A DNA stretch of 5,823 bases from Flavobacteriaceae bacterium (GTDB taxonomy: Bacteria; Bacteroidota; Bacteroidia; Flavobacteriales; Flavobacteriaceae): contig VMCW01000077.1 of assembly GCA_008081175.1 (NCBI GenBank), forward strand, positions 1 through 5,823, given 5' to 3'. Both the position numbers and the translations under genes were made by a program. The notes under the pieces were generated by a model. The model did not search any database and was not told where the DNA came from. It was given only the letters and a program-made list of their open reading frames with translations. Each line of letters opens with the position of its first letter. The first letter of the stretch is position 1. Of this stretch, positions 1 to 5,747 are shown piece after piece.

Positions 1-80
1 GTACGTGTTTTGTTTTTGGATATAGACCCAAAAATTTCTTGCCAAGTGTCTCGATCAAAAAGTACTTTTAAGCTATTCAT
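1..80 (-). CDS. FtsX/MacB-type ABC transporter permease, N-terminal part (cut by window edge)
   Basis: Only the first 26 codons are present; the gene continues beyond base 1. Starting from the ATG at 80-78 the protein begins MNSLKVLFDRDTWQEIFGSI and continues SKNKTR. This closely resembles the start of the complete permease encoded just upstream (FNRDRWREIFDTI, RKNKLRT), so the two are paralogues. The segment is the cytoplasmic N-terminal amphipathic stretch that precedes TM1 in Bacteroidota MacB-like permeases. The start overlaps the end of the preceding permease gene by 8 nt (ATGAATAG), which fixes the start and suggests translational coupling. Inference: the two permeases form a heterodimer driven by the ATPase encoded at 1295-1996. 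Specific substrate unknown. Confidence 0.85.
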   Translation of the reverse strand, partial: MNSLKVLFDRDTWQEIFGSISKNKTR

Positions 81-1302
81 CTCTTAGGGCAACTATGGGT
101 TTGATACTAGAAGCTCTTTTTGCAGGAATGTAACCTGCTATAGCTCCAAAAATAATTAAGACTAGAGTAGCCGATAGTGCGGTCCCCAAATCGATAAATG
201 GATTTTTAATAAAATAATCTTCTAGGGTTAATCCGATGTTTTCTAAAACCACTATCCCCAAAAACAAACCAAGAAAACCTGAAAGTGCCGTGATAAAAAC
301 AGATTCCTGAAGGATCATTTGAATCACAGAAAGAGGAGTCGCTCCCAAAGCTTTTCGGATGCCCAACTCTTTGGTGCGCTCCTTAACCACAAAAACCATT
401 ATGTTTGAAATGCCAATTATACCAGCTATCAGCGTTCCCAAGCCTACAAAACTCACAATTAGCTGAAGAACCACAGCAAACTGTTGTGATCTTTTTAAAT
501 CATCAGTTAAGTTTTGTACATAAATCCCATTGGGATCTTCTGGTGCAATGGCTTTCTTTTCTTTCAAGTATTTTTTCACTGATTGTTCGAAAGCCAATGC
601 TCCTGCATGTCCCAATTCCTTTCTAAAAGTCATTACAATTTGATCTACTTTGTCGTTGCTTTTTTCTATCAACTGACGCGTAGTGTAGGGTATGTAAATG
701 TTGCGTTCCTCATTATCGCCACCGTCATCTTGGAAAACGCCAACAACTTTAAAAACAGTTGCTCCTACATTAATGTATTTACCAATAGGGTCTTCGGTTT
801 TAAAAAGGTCTTTCGCTACCAAGCGACCAATAACAGCACTTTTCTTTTTTTCCTTAATATCGAGTTGGTCAAGATACCTTCCCTTCATTATTATGGTTTT
901 TTCAACAAACTGATGACCAGGGGCTACTGCCCTTGTGGTGTAGTTGTTGCTTTCATTTTTGTAGCTGGTTAAAGCACTCCTAGTGATTCTGGGCGTGAGG
1001 TATTCAAGGAAATAAGCAAAATTTTCTTTGATTTCTTCAAGATCATCGTTTTTAAATTCAATTCTTCTGTTGGCTTTAAACCCTTTATAAGGAATAGAGG
1101 TTCTCCCTGGATATAAAAAAATCGCATTGGAAGCGTCATCTAGAAAAAACTCTTGAAAAGTGTTTTTTAGGCCGTTGCCAAGACCGAAAAGAATGATAAA
1201 AATAAAAATCCCCAGTGCCACGGTAAAGCCAGACAGAAAAGTACGCAGCTTATTTTTGCGAATAGTGTCAAATATTTCTCTCCAACGATCCCTATTAAAC
1301 AT
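73..1302 (-). CDS. ABC transporter permease, MacB/FtsX family
   Basis: Complete 409-residue inner-membrane permease of a type VII (MacB/LolCDE/FtsX-like) ABC system. The order is typical: a short cytoplasmic lead, TM1 at about residues 21-42, a large periplasmic MacB_PCD-like domain at about 43-275, then three C-terminal TM helices near 278-305, 326-352 and 372-394. The conserved coupling-helix motif KERTKELGIRKALGA lies at 307-321, and the C-terminus has the family ending GYIPAKRASSIKPIVALRDE. Length is normal for the family. The start codon overlaps the 3' end of the ATPase gene by 8 nt (ATGTTTAA), and the 3' end overlaps the next permease gene by 8 nt. MacB-type systems use ATP hydrolysis for mechanotransmission across the periplasm, often with an HlyD-type adaptor and TolC. 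Automatic 'macrolide export' labels are common for this family but the substrate cannot be read from sequence. Confidence 0.93.
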   Translation of the reverse strand: MFNRDRWREIFDTIRKNKLRTFLSGFTVALGIFIFIILFGLGNGLKNTFQEFFLDDASNAIFLYPGRTSIPYKGFKANRRIEFKNDDLEEIKENFAYFLEYLTPRITRSALTSYKNESNNYTTRAVAPGHQFVEKTIIMKGRYLDQLDIKEKKKSAVIGRLVAKDLFKTEDPIGKYINVGATVFKVVGVFQDDGGDNEERNIYIPYTTRQLIEKSNDKVDQIVMTFRKELGHAGALAFEQSVKKYLKEKKAIAPEDPNGIYVQNLTDDLKRSQQFAVVLQLIVSFVGLGTLIAGIIGISNIMVFVVKERTKELGIRKALGATPLSVIQMILQESVFITALSGFLGLFLGIVVLENIGLTLEDYFIKNPFIDLGTALSATLVLIIFGAIAGYIPAKRASSIKPIVALRDE

Positions 1303-1996
1303 GAGTAGAGGCTAAAACTTGTTTTATTTTTTTGTCTTCGATGATCACACCGTCTTTTAACTGAACAATACGTTTGCACATTTGGGCAATATCGGGTTCA
1401 TGCGTGACAACCAAAATGGTTTTTCCCTCTTCATTAATCTTTTGAATCAAATCCATCACCTCGTAAGAGGTCTTTGTGTCTAGAGCTCCTGTAGGTTCAT
1501 CAGCAAGAAGCACCTTTGGTTTTGAAGCCATGGCTCGTGCTATTGCAACACGTTGCTTTTGACCCCCAGACAACTCGCTTGGTAGGTGAGTTGCCCAATC
1601 TTTTAATCCCACACGGTCCAAATAATCTAAAGCAGCTTCTTGACGTTCTTTTCTTGCAATCCCTTGGTAATACAAGGGTAAAGATACGTTTTCCAGAGCT
1701 GTTTTGTAGTTGATTAAATTAAACGATTGGAATATAAATCCTAGAAATTGATTTCTATATTTTGCTGCTTTGGTTTCGTTTAAGTTCTTTATTGGCACTC
1801 CATCTAAAATGTAATCCCCTTCATCAGCAACATCCAACATCCCTAATATATTGAGCAGTGTTGATTTACCAGACCCTGAGGAACCCATGATAGCAACTAA
1901 CTCGCCTTCTTCAATGTCAATGTTTATTCCCTTGAGAACGTGTAATGAGGAAGTTCCCATCTTGTAAGACTTGTGAAGTTCATTTATTTTAATCAT
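1295..1996 (-). CDS. ABC transporter ATP-binding protein, MacB/LolD family
   Basis: Complete 233-residue cytoplasmic ATPase. All nucleotide-binding motifs are intact: Walker A GSSGSGKST at 38-46, Q-loop Gln90 in FIFQSFNLI, ABC signature LSGGQ at 142-146 followed by KQRVAIARA, Walker B VLLADE at 162-167 followed by PTGALD, and the H-loop His199 in VVTHE. The motif set, the ADEPTGALD sequence and the length are those of the LolD/MacB/FtsE group that pairs with FtsX-like permeases. It is the first gene of its operon, after an 81-bp gap with a candidate promoter, and its last codons overlap the permease start. Function as an energy module is secure. LolD versus MacB-like naming is not decidable; two separate downstream permeases fit either layout, so no symbol is given. 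Confidence 0.95.
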   Translation of the reverse strand: MIKINELHKSYKMGTSSLHVLKGINIDIEEGELVAIMGSSGSGKSTLLNILGMLDVADEGDYILDGVPIKNLNETKAAKYRNQFLGFIFQSFNLINYKTALENVSLPLYYQGIARKERQEAALDYLDRVGLKDWATHLPSELSGGQKQRVAIARAMASKPKVLLADEPTGALDTKTSYEVMDLIQKINEEGKTILVVTHEPDIAQMCKRIVQLKDGVIIEDKKIKQVLASTHV

Positions 1997-2034
1997 TGGA
2001 TTTATACTTTAAAAGTAGAAGTCTGCACTGAAAC

Positions 2035-2062
2035 CATATATATAGACTGGATTTATTGGCAA
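2035..2062 (-). promoter_or_regulatory. Candidate Bacteroidota promoter for the ABC transporter operon
   Basis: Reading the minus strand, TTG (2062-2060) is followed after 17 nt by TATATATG (2042-2035). This matches the Bacteroidota -33 TTG / -7 TAnnTTTG pattern with one mismatch in the -7 box. It lies in the 81-bp gap between the small CSMC protein gene and the ATPase gene and would give a leader of roughly 30 nt. The gap is the longest interruption between 4190 and 1, supporting an operon boundary here. The AT-rich context makes chance matches easy, so confidence is modest. Confidence 0.35.
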
Positions 2063-2077
2063 TTGTTACATCTACTA

Positions 2078-2305
2078 CTAACTTTTTTTTAATATTCTAA
2101 ATACTTTCCATCCCACAAGACCTACTAGCAGATAGGGTATAGCCATGAGATATAAGATACCGTTATTTATTCCTTTGGCAGTTGCTTGACCTTCCTCAGA
2201 CTGCAAAACAGCACGACACATAGAACACTGGCTGTAGATTTCTTCTGTGCTAAATAGTAACAGAAATAAAGCAAGCAACCAAATATACTTCCGGGCTTTA
2301 AACAT
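2078..2305 (-). CDS. Small exported or membrane protein with a CSMC motif, function unknown
   Basis: A 75-residue protein I do not recognise by name. Residues 1-5 are basic (MFKAR), and a hydrophobic stretch spans about 8-18, followed by EEIYSQ; this looks like a signal peptide or N-terminal anchor. Directly after it comes CSMC (Cys27, Cys30), then a short polar segment (31-44), a second hydrophobic helix at about 50-69 beginning GINNGILYLM, and a basic tail RILKKS. The expected topology puts the CxxC on the periplasmic side. There is no proper lipobox (Gln precedes Cys27) and no CxxCH heme motif. Its start overlaps the DUF420 gene by 8 nt (ATGTTTAA), so it is very probably the last gene of the oxidase-assembly operon. 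Thiol redox or copper handling is a reasonable inference from motif and context, but unproven. Confidence 0.8.
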   Translation of the reverse strand: MFKARKYIWLLALFLLLFSTEEIYSQCSMCRAVLQSEEGQATAKGINNGILYLMAIPYLLVGLVGWKVFRILKKS

Positions 2306-2831
2306 AATAAGGAGCTATCATTAAATAAACAAGAACTCCAGTCACAGCGATATACAACCAAACTGGAAAGGTATAACGAGCAATTTTTTTGTGATCCGCA
2401 AAAAGTCTAGATAGAGCACGTACGTAGGTTATAAGCACGAGCGGAATGATTCCAATTGACAATAAGATATGAGTAATCAAAATAAAATAGTAAACAGACC
2501 TAAGAATTCCTTCTCCTCCATAAGGTGTGGGATCAGATGTCATGTGGTAAGCTACATACATCACTAGAAAAACAACAGACAAACCAATTGCTGTTTTCAT
2601 TAGTCGTTCATGCAATACTATGTTTTTTCTTTTGATCGCTATAAAGGCAAAAACCAATACCAATGCAGTAATTGCATTTATCGCAGCATAAATTGGAGGT
2701 AAAAAGCTTAAGGATTCTACATTTGGGATTCTAACCATAAATAGAAGAGCTACAACAATTGGAATAGCAATAGACACTACCCAAACCCAGGGTTTCAGTT
2801 TTTTCTGTAATTCTTGTCCACTCTGAATCAT
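2298..2831 (-). CDS. DUF420 family membrane protein (CtaM/YozB-like)
   Basis: A 177-residue polytopic membrane protein with about five TM helices (near 15-33, 46-66, 80-96, 114-136 and 154-172). Four histidines sit where DUF420 proteins have them, at or near helix ends: His74 in VLHERLMK, His96 in AYHMTSD, His121 in ITHILLS and His147 in ADHKKIARYTFPVWLY, consistent with a heme- or metal-binding integral protein. The Firmicutes homologue CtaM (YozB) is needed for function of heme A-containing oxidases. Position directly after a SCO copper chaperone, with only 3 nt between genes, supports the same kind of role here: maturation of the oxidase encoded upstream. The family assignment rests on the motif pattern and neighbourhood; the mechanism in Bacteroidota is inferred. 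Confidence 0.88.
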   Translation of the reverse strand: MIQSGQELQKKLKPWVWVVSIAIPIVVALLFMVRIPNVESLSFLPPIYAAINAITALVLVFAFIAIKRKNIVLHERLMKTAIGLSVVFLVMYVAYHMTSDPTPYGGEGILRSVYYFILITHILLSIGIIPLVLITYVRALSRLFADHKKIARYTFPVWLYIAVTGVLVYLMIAPYYV

Positions 2832-2834
2832 TTT

Positions 2835-3527
2835 CTATTCTTTTAAAAGTTTTTCAATATCCTCCATCAACAAATCAACCTCCTGCACATCAACTTCTTC
2901 CTGGTCTATACCCATGTAATAGACAATTGGGTTCCCAAATTGATCTGATCTAGAGCGAATGAATCCATTTTTATCTATCAAAGCAAAATAACCTTGGTGT
3001 TCAAAACCTCCAGCTACCTTGGGATTAACCTCCGCAAAGATATTAAATCCTTTGTTGGCCAAGGTGTAAAGAGCCTCCTTTTCTCCGGTAAGAAAATGCC
3101 AGTTTTGAGAGAATACTCCGTAATCCTCCGCATACGTTTTTAAAACCGAAGGAGTATCCCTTTCAGGATCAATTGTAAATGAGGCAATCCCAAAATCAAT
3201 ACGATCTCCAAAACGCTCCTCTATTCTTTTCATGTTTTTATTCATGATAGGACAGATACTCGGACATGAGGTAAAGAAAAATTCAGCTACATAGACTTTT
3301 TTGCTATAATCTTCATTTGAGATTATCAGGCTATCTTGGTTCAAGAAAGTAAAATCAGGTACTTTTTTTGCTTCTCCATTTAACACGATGTAACTCAAAG
3401 GCTCTGCAGATTGTGATCTGCTACTATCCACAATCTTTTCTTGGCTAATGCGATTATAAATTTTGGGTAAGAAAAGTACTCCAAAAAGGATAAGAATTAA
3501 AAAGAGTCCTATATACTTCTTTTGCAT
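2835..3527 (-). CDS. SCO1/SenC family copper chaperone for cytochrome c oxidase
   Basis: A 230-residue membrane-anchored periplasmic thioredoxin-fold protein. An uncleaved N-terminal TM anchor spans about residues 5-22. The copper site is complete: TSCPSICP with Cys88 and Cys92, and the distal ligand His177 in GGFEHQGYFALID. The SCO motif DPERDTP is at 120-126 and NWHFLTG follows near 142-148. SCO proteins deliver copper to, or reduce, the CuA site of oxidase subunit II. I start at the ATG 3527-3525; a GTG directly before it (3530-3528) is in frame but less likely, and only 6 nt separate the ATG from the upstream stop. The preceding gene encodes a cysteine-free relative, and DUF420 follows after 3 nt, so the setting is an oxidase-assembly operon. 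Confidence 0.95.
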   Translation of the reverse strand: MQKKYIGLFLILILFGVLFLPKIYNRISQEKIVDSSRSQSAEPLSYIVLNGEAKKVPDFTFLNQDSLIISNEDYSKKVYVAEFFFTSCPSICPIMNKNMKRIEERFGDRIDFGIASFTIDPERDTPSVLKTYAEDYGVFSQNWHFLTGEKEALYTLANKGFNIFAEVNPKVAGGFEHQGYFALIDKNGFIRSRSDQFGNPIVYYMGIDQEEVDVQEVDLLMEDIEKLLKE

Positions 3528-3533
3528 CACAGC

Positions 3534-4190
3534 TTATCTTCTATTATTGTTATATATTTTTAAAGCCAATCGATATTCTGCTAAGATGACTTTTACATCA
3601 TCAATCATTTTTTTATTGATCTGCGCAACAGAACGCGCGTCAAAACCATAGAGGGTTCCGTTGTCTTCATCGTCATTTCTACCTCTCAAGTTTAAGTCCT
3701 TGTCGATGATAAACACATAAGGAGTACTGTTATCATCCGTTAAAGCAAATGGAGTTTTTAATGAAATGAAATGAGAATGAATTTTTTGAGAGTCAGTCAG
3801 AATAAAATTCCATCTGGACAAATCGGTACCTACTCCTTCCTTCAAAGCGATTTTTAACTGTTCTACTTGATCCGATGCGGTTGAGTCTACTAAAAAGACA
3901 AATTGAAAATCGTCAAATTGATAAAAGCGTTTGTAAATTTTTTCATTCAGATTAAGAGCTTCAGCTTTTTTGTTTTCAAGGCTTCCTCCCCAATACCCAA
4001 GTATAGTGATGTGGTCTTTTAATTTTGGATTACCATCAAGTTGGACGTTAGGAAGTTCCTCTATTTTAGGAGTAAGTAAAGGAAGCTTAGCAAAATTATT
4101 TTTCCCTGAAGCGAAAAAAAGATAAACGAGTAAAGGAAACACAAACAATATTCCCAGCACAATTTTTTTGTACAATTCGTTACTTTTCAT
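3534..4190 (-). CDS. Membrane-anchored SCO/thioredoxin-like protein lacking cysteines
   Basis: A 218-residue protein with an N-terminal TM anchor (about 9-27) and a soluble domain expected in the periplasm. By eye it follows the fold order of the SCO protein encoded next to it: a strand DHITILGYWGGSLENKKAEA (59-78) where SCO has its CxxxCP loop, VDSTASDQVEQL (101-112) where SCO has DPERDTP, RWNFILTDSQKI (126-137) matching NWHFLTGEKEA, and STPYVFIIDKDLNLRGR (155-171) matching EHQGYFALIDKNGFIRSR. The whole protein contains no cysteine, and the copper-ligand histidine position appears to be Ser155, so it cannot bind copper or do thiol chemistry in the SCO manner. It begins after a 136-bp gap with a good promoter candidate and ends 6 nt before the SCO start. 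A partner or scaffold role in oxidase assembly is inferred. The homology needs profile or structure confirmation. Confidence 0.82.
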   Translation of the reverse strand: MKSNELYKKIVLGILFVFPLLVYLFFASGKNNFAKLPLLTPKIEELPNVQLDGNPKLKDHITILGYWGGSLENKKAEALNLNEKIYKRFYQFDDFQFVFLVDSTASDQVEQLKIALKEGVGTDLSRWNFILTDSQKIHSHFISLKTPFALTDDNSTPYVFIIDKDLNLRGRNDDEDNGTLYGFDARSVAQINKKMIDDVKVILAEYRLALKIYNNNRR

Positions 4191-4216
4191 AGTAGTGCGC
4201 CCCCTTTTTGAGAGTG

Positions 4217-4224
4217 CAAAGATA
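4217..4224 (-). promoter_or_regulatory. Candidate -7 promoter element (TATCTTTG) for the oxidase-assembly operon
   Basis: On the minus strand TATCTTTG is a perfect match to the Bacteroidota TAnnTTTG element. It lies 26 bp before the ATG at 4190, which would give a leader of about 20 nt. A clear TTG is absent at the expected -33 position; a TTTAG about 21 nt upstream is the nearest equivalent. It sits in the 136-bp gap that separates subunit IV from the SCO-like gene, so it would allow the assembly genes to be expressed apart from the structural genes. The rest of this gap shows no gene. Confidence 0.5.
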
Positions 4225-4276
4225 AGTTTTTTGAAATAAAGCTACTAAACAGATACGACGATCTTCTATATGAATA

Positions 4277-4298
4277 TTCTCTTAAAAATTAAAGAGAA
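4277..4298 (-). other. AT-rich inverted repeat after the subunit IV gene
   Basis: A perfect 7-bp inverted repeat, TTCTCTT and AAGAGAA, surrounds an 8-nt A/T loop, beginning 28 bp after the subunit IV stop codon. It could form a weak hairpin in the transcript and reduce read-through into the assembly genes. No clear U-tract follows on the minus strand, so a classic intrinsic terminator is not supported. Confidence 0.3.
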
Positions 4299-4326
4299 AA
4301 AGAATGTGTTGCCGCTTTGTTTTAGT

Positions 4327-4710
4327 CTAAAAATTCCAGGCTGTAAATCCTGAGGCCATTACATCAAAAATATAATCTCCCTCCAAAAGCAGGATGAATG
4401 CCAGGTAGGGTATTAAAATTACAAGGGGTAATACAATTGAATTTTTTAATCCGCTTCGCTCATCTCGAATGTGCATGAAATCCCAAGCAATGTAATATGC
4501 CTTAACTATTGTTAGAATAATGAATATCCAATTCAAAAGTTTCATTCTCAAAAAGCTCCCCATAAGGATTTCCGGTTTAATAATCCCTAAAGCGACCTCT
4601 ATTGTTGTTACTATAGATAAAAAAAGGAGTACTCCCCAAATTTTTTGTTGATTGGATTTAAACTTTACTAATCCTCTGAAGATGGCTAATTTGTGTCCTT
4701 CTGCTGCCAT
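4327..4710 (-). CDS. Cytochrome c oxidase subunit IV family protein
   Basis: A 127-residue, three-TM membrane protein (helices near residues 26-44, 57-76 and 91-111) of the small prokaryotic subunit IV/CyoD type, a non-catalytic subunit that stabilises heme-copper oxidases. The segment KLLNWIFIILTIVKAYYIAW followed by DFMHIRDE is characteristic: the second helix ends in a K-A-YY pattern and is followed by a histidine and a charged loop. I chose the ATG at 4710-4708 (MAAEGHKLAIFRGL). The frame stays open to an ATG at 4779, but that would overlap the subunit III gene by 50 nt and add a polar lead with no family match. The chosen start lies 19 nt after the subunit III stop, behind an A-rich leader (A-runs in 4711-4726) typical of Bacteroidota initiation. 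It is co-transcribed with subunit III by position. Confidence 0.9.
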   Translation of the reverse strand: MAAEGHKLAIFRGLVKFKSNQQKIWGVLLFLSIVTTIEVALGIIKPEILMGSFLRMKLLNWIFIILTIVKAYYIAWDFMHIRDERSGLKNSIVLPLVILIPYLAFILLLEGDYIFDVMASGFTAWNF

Positions 4711-4729
4711 GTTTTTTTTGTTTTTATCG

Positions 4730-5710
4730 TTAAACGAGATAGAAAAATGTAAATACAAATACCCAGACCAAATCAACAAAGTGCCAATATAGTCCTACTT
4801 TTTCAACCATTTCGTAGTGGCCTCTTCGTTCGTAAGTCCCTAGAATTACATTAAAAAAGATGATGATATTAATTACAACACCAGAAAATACGTGAAACCC
4901 GTGAAATCCTGTTATGAAGAAGAAAAAGTCAGCAAACAAACGGTTTCCGTATTCATTATGAACCAAATTTGCTCCTTCCACTACACCTACAGCTTCATTG
5001 ATTTTAGCTAAAGACGCTTCGCGTGATAAGACTGTTTTCTTACCGTCTTCTGTAAGTTGTTGTGTGCGTATCACTAAATTTTCATCAGCGATAAATCCTT
5101 TGGTAACCTCTGCCACCGAAACATTAGGAAGTGCCTTTTCACTTTGGTACCAAATCCCATTACTGGACTGGTGTGTAGCTCGTTCAGCGGGTATGCCAAT
5201 AGCAAATTCTTGAATAGCAGCTCGCTTGCCAGTTTCTTGATTAACAAATTGTAAAATTTGTCCTCCTCTAGTTTCCAAGGCGCCGTATTCTCCCTTGATA
5301 AAATTTTTCCATTCCCAGGCTTGTGAACCTACAAAGATGGCTCCCCCAATGATGGTAAGTAACATGTAAAAAGTCACTTTTGCTTTGTTCATATGGTGTC
5401 CTGCATCAACAGCAAGTACCATAGTAACGGAAGAAAATATCAGAATGAAGGTCATCAATGCAACGTAATACATAGGAGCATCTATCCCGTGTAAAAAAGG
5501 AAAGTGAGTGAACACCTCATCTGCAATAGGCCATGAGTTTATGTTTTTGAATCTCGAAAACCCATAAGAAACGAGAAAGCCTGTAAAGGTCAAGGCATCT
5601 GACACTATAAAAAACCACATCATCATCTTACCATAACTAGCATTCAGAGGTTGGTTACCTCCACCCCAGACTTGGCCTTCTTCTATAGTTGTGTTAGATG
5701 TTACTTCCAT
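4730..5710 (-). CDS. ctaE: Cytochrome c oxidase subunit III, with a large soluble insertion
   Basis: A 326-residue integral membrane protein of the heme-copper oxidase subunit III family. Five TM helices are visible (near 27-50, 79-101, 113-131, 259-285 and 305-325), the CyoC-like arrangement without the first two helices of the mitochondrial form. Family motifs include KMMMWFFIVSDALTFTGFL (28-46), the histidine pair in DAGHHMNKAK, GSQAWEW (128-134), TGFHGFHVFSG (267-277) and LYWHFVDLVWVFVF (307-320). Ordinary five-helix versions are about 200 residues; the extra length is one hydrophilic block, about 139-256, between the third and fourth helices. Subunit III supports proton uptake and stability of subunit I. 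It follows another subunit III gene by 37 bp and precedes subunit IV by 19 bp, so it belongs to an oxidase structural operon continuing to the right. Confidence 0.95.
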   Translation of the reverse strand: MEVTSNTTIEEGQVWGGGNQPLNASYGKMMMWFFIVSDALTFTGFLVSYGFSRFKNINSWPIADEVFTHFPFLHGIDAPMYYVALMTFILIFSSVTMVLAVDAGHHMNKAKVTFYMLLTIIGGAIFVGSQAWEWKNFIKGEYGALETRGGQILQFVNQETGKRAAIQEFAIGIPAERATHQSSNGIWYQSEKALPNVSVAEVTKGFIADENLVIRTQQLTEDGKKTVLSREASLAKINEAVGVVEGANLVHNEYGNRLFADFFFFITGFHGFHVFSGVVINIIIFFNVILGTYERRGHYEMVEKVGLYWHFVDLVWVFVFTFFYLV

Positions 5711-5732
5711 AATTGTTAGTTAAATTCAGTTG

Positions 5733-5740
5733 CAAATTTA
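5733..5740 (-). promoter_or_regulatory. Candidate -7 promoter element (TAAATTTG) before subunit III
   Basis: On the minus strand TAAATTTG matches TAnnTTTG exactly, 22 bp before the ATG at 5710, inside the 37-bp gap between the two subunit III genes. No TTG is seen about 20 nt upstream, only a TTT within the end of the previous gene. It could be an internal promoter, but AT-rich spacers produce such matches by chance. Confidence 0.3.
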
Positions 5741-5747
5741 TTAATTT

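Noticed and set aside
405..972. Plus-strand open frames opposite the permease gene (including 583-972)
   Set aside because: They are antisense to a well-conserved permease, have no recognisable domain, and show compositions expected of complementary-strand reading.
1167..1379. Minus-strand open frame spanning the ATPase/permease junction
   Set aside because: It is an alternate frame of two confidently identified genes and has no independent support.
1516..1713. Plus-strand open frame of 65 codons opposite the ATPase gene
   Set aside because: It lies fully antisense to the conserved ABC signature and Q-loop region, with no family features.
2005..2017. Short palindrome TACTT/AAGTA before the ATPase gene as an operator
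   Set aside because: Only 5-bp arms of low complexity in an AT-rich spacer; too easily found by chance.
2167..2361. Minus-strand frame overlapping the DUF420 and CSMC genes, itself cysteine-rich
   Set aside because: The cysteines come from reading the hydrophobic codons of the real genes out of frame; it overlaps two better-supported genes.
3528..3530. GTG directly before the ATG of the SCO gene as start codon
   Set aside because: The adjacent ATG is the more usual start in this lineage and the protein is unchanged apart from one residue.
3463..3651. Plus-strand open frame over the junction of the two SCO-type genes
   Set aside because: Antisense to two real genes, with no domain or initiation signal.
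4277..4298. Hairpin as a strong Rho-independent terminator
   Set aside because: The stem is AT-rich and no U-tract follows it on the minus strand, so it is listed only as an inverted repeat.
4711..4779. Upstream in-frame extension of the subunit IV gene to an ATG at 4779
   Set aside because: It would overlap the subunit III gene by 50 nt and add 23 residues with no family match; MAAEGHK at 4710 follows an A-rich leader and gives the normal length.
4998..5213. Plus-strand open frame opposite the subunit III insertion
   Set aside because: Antisense to a continuous, in-frame subunit III gene; no recognisable protein features.
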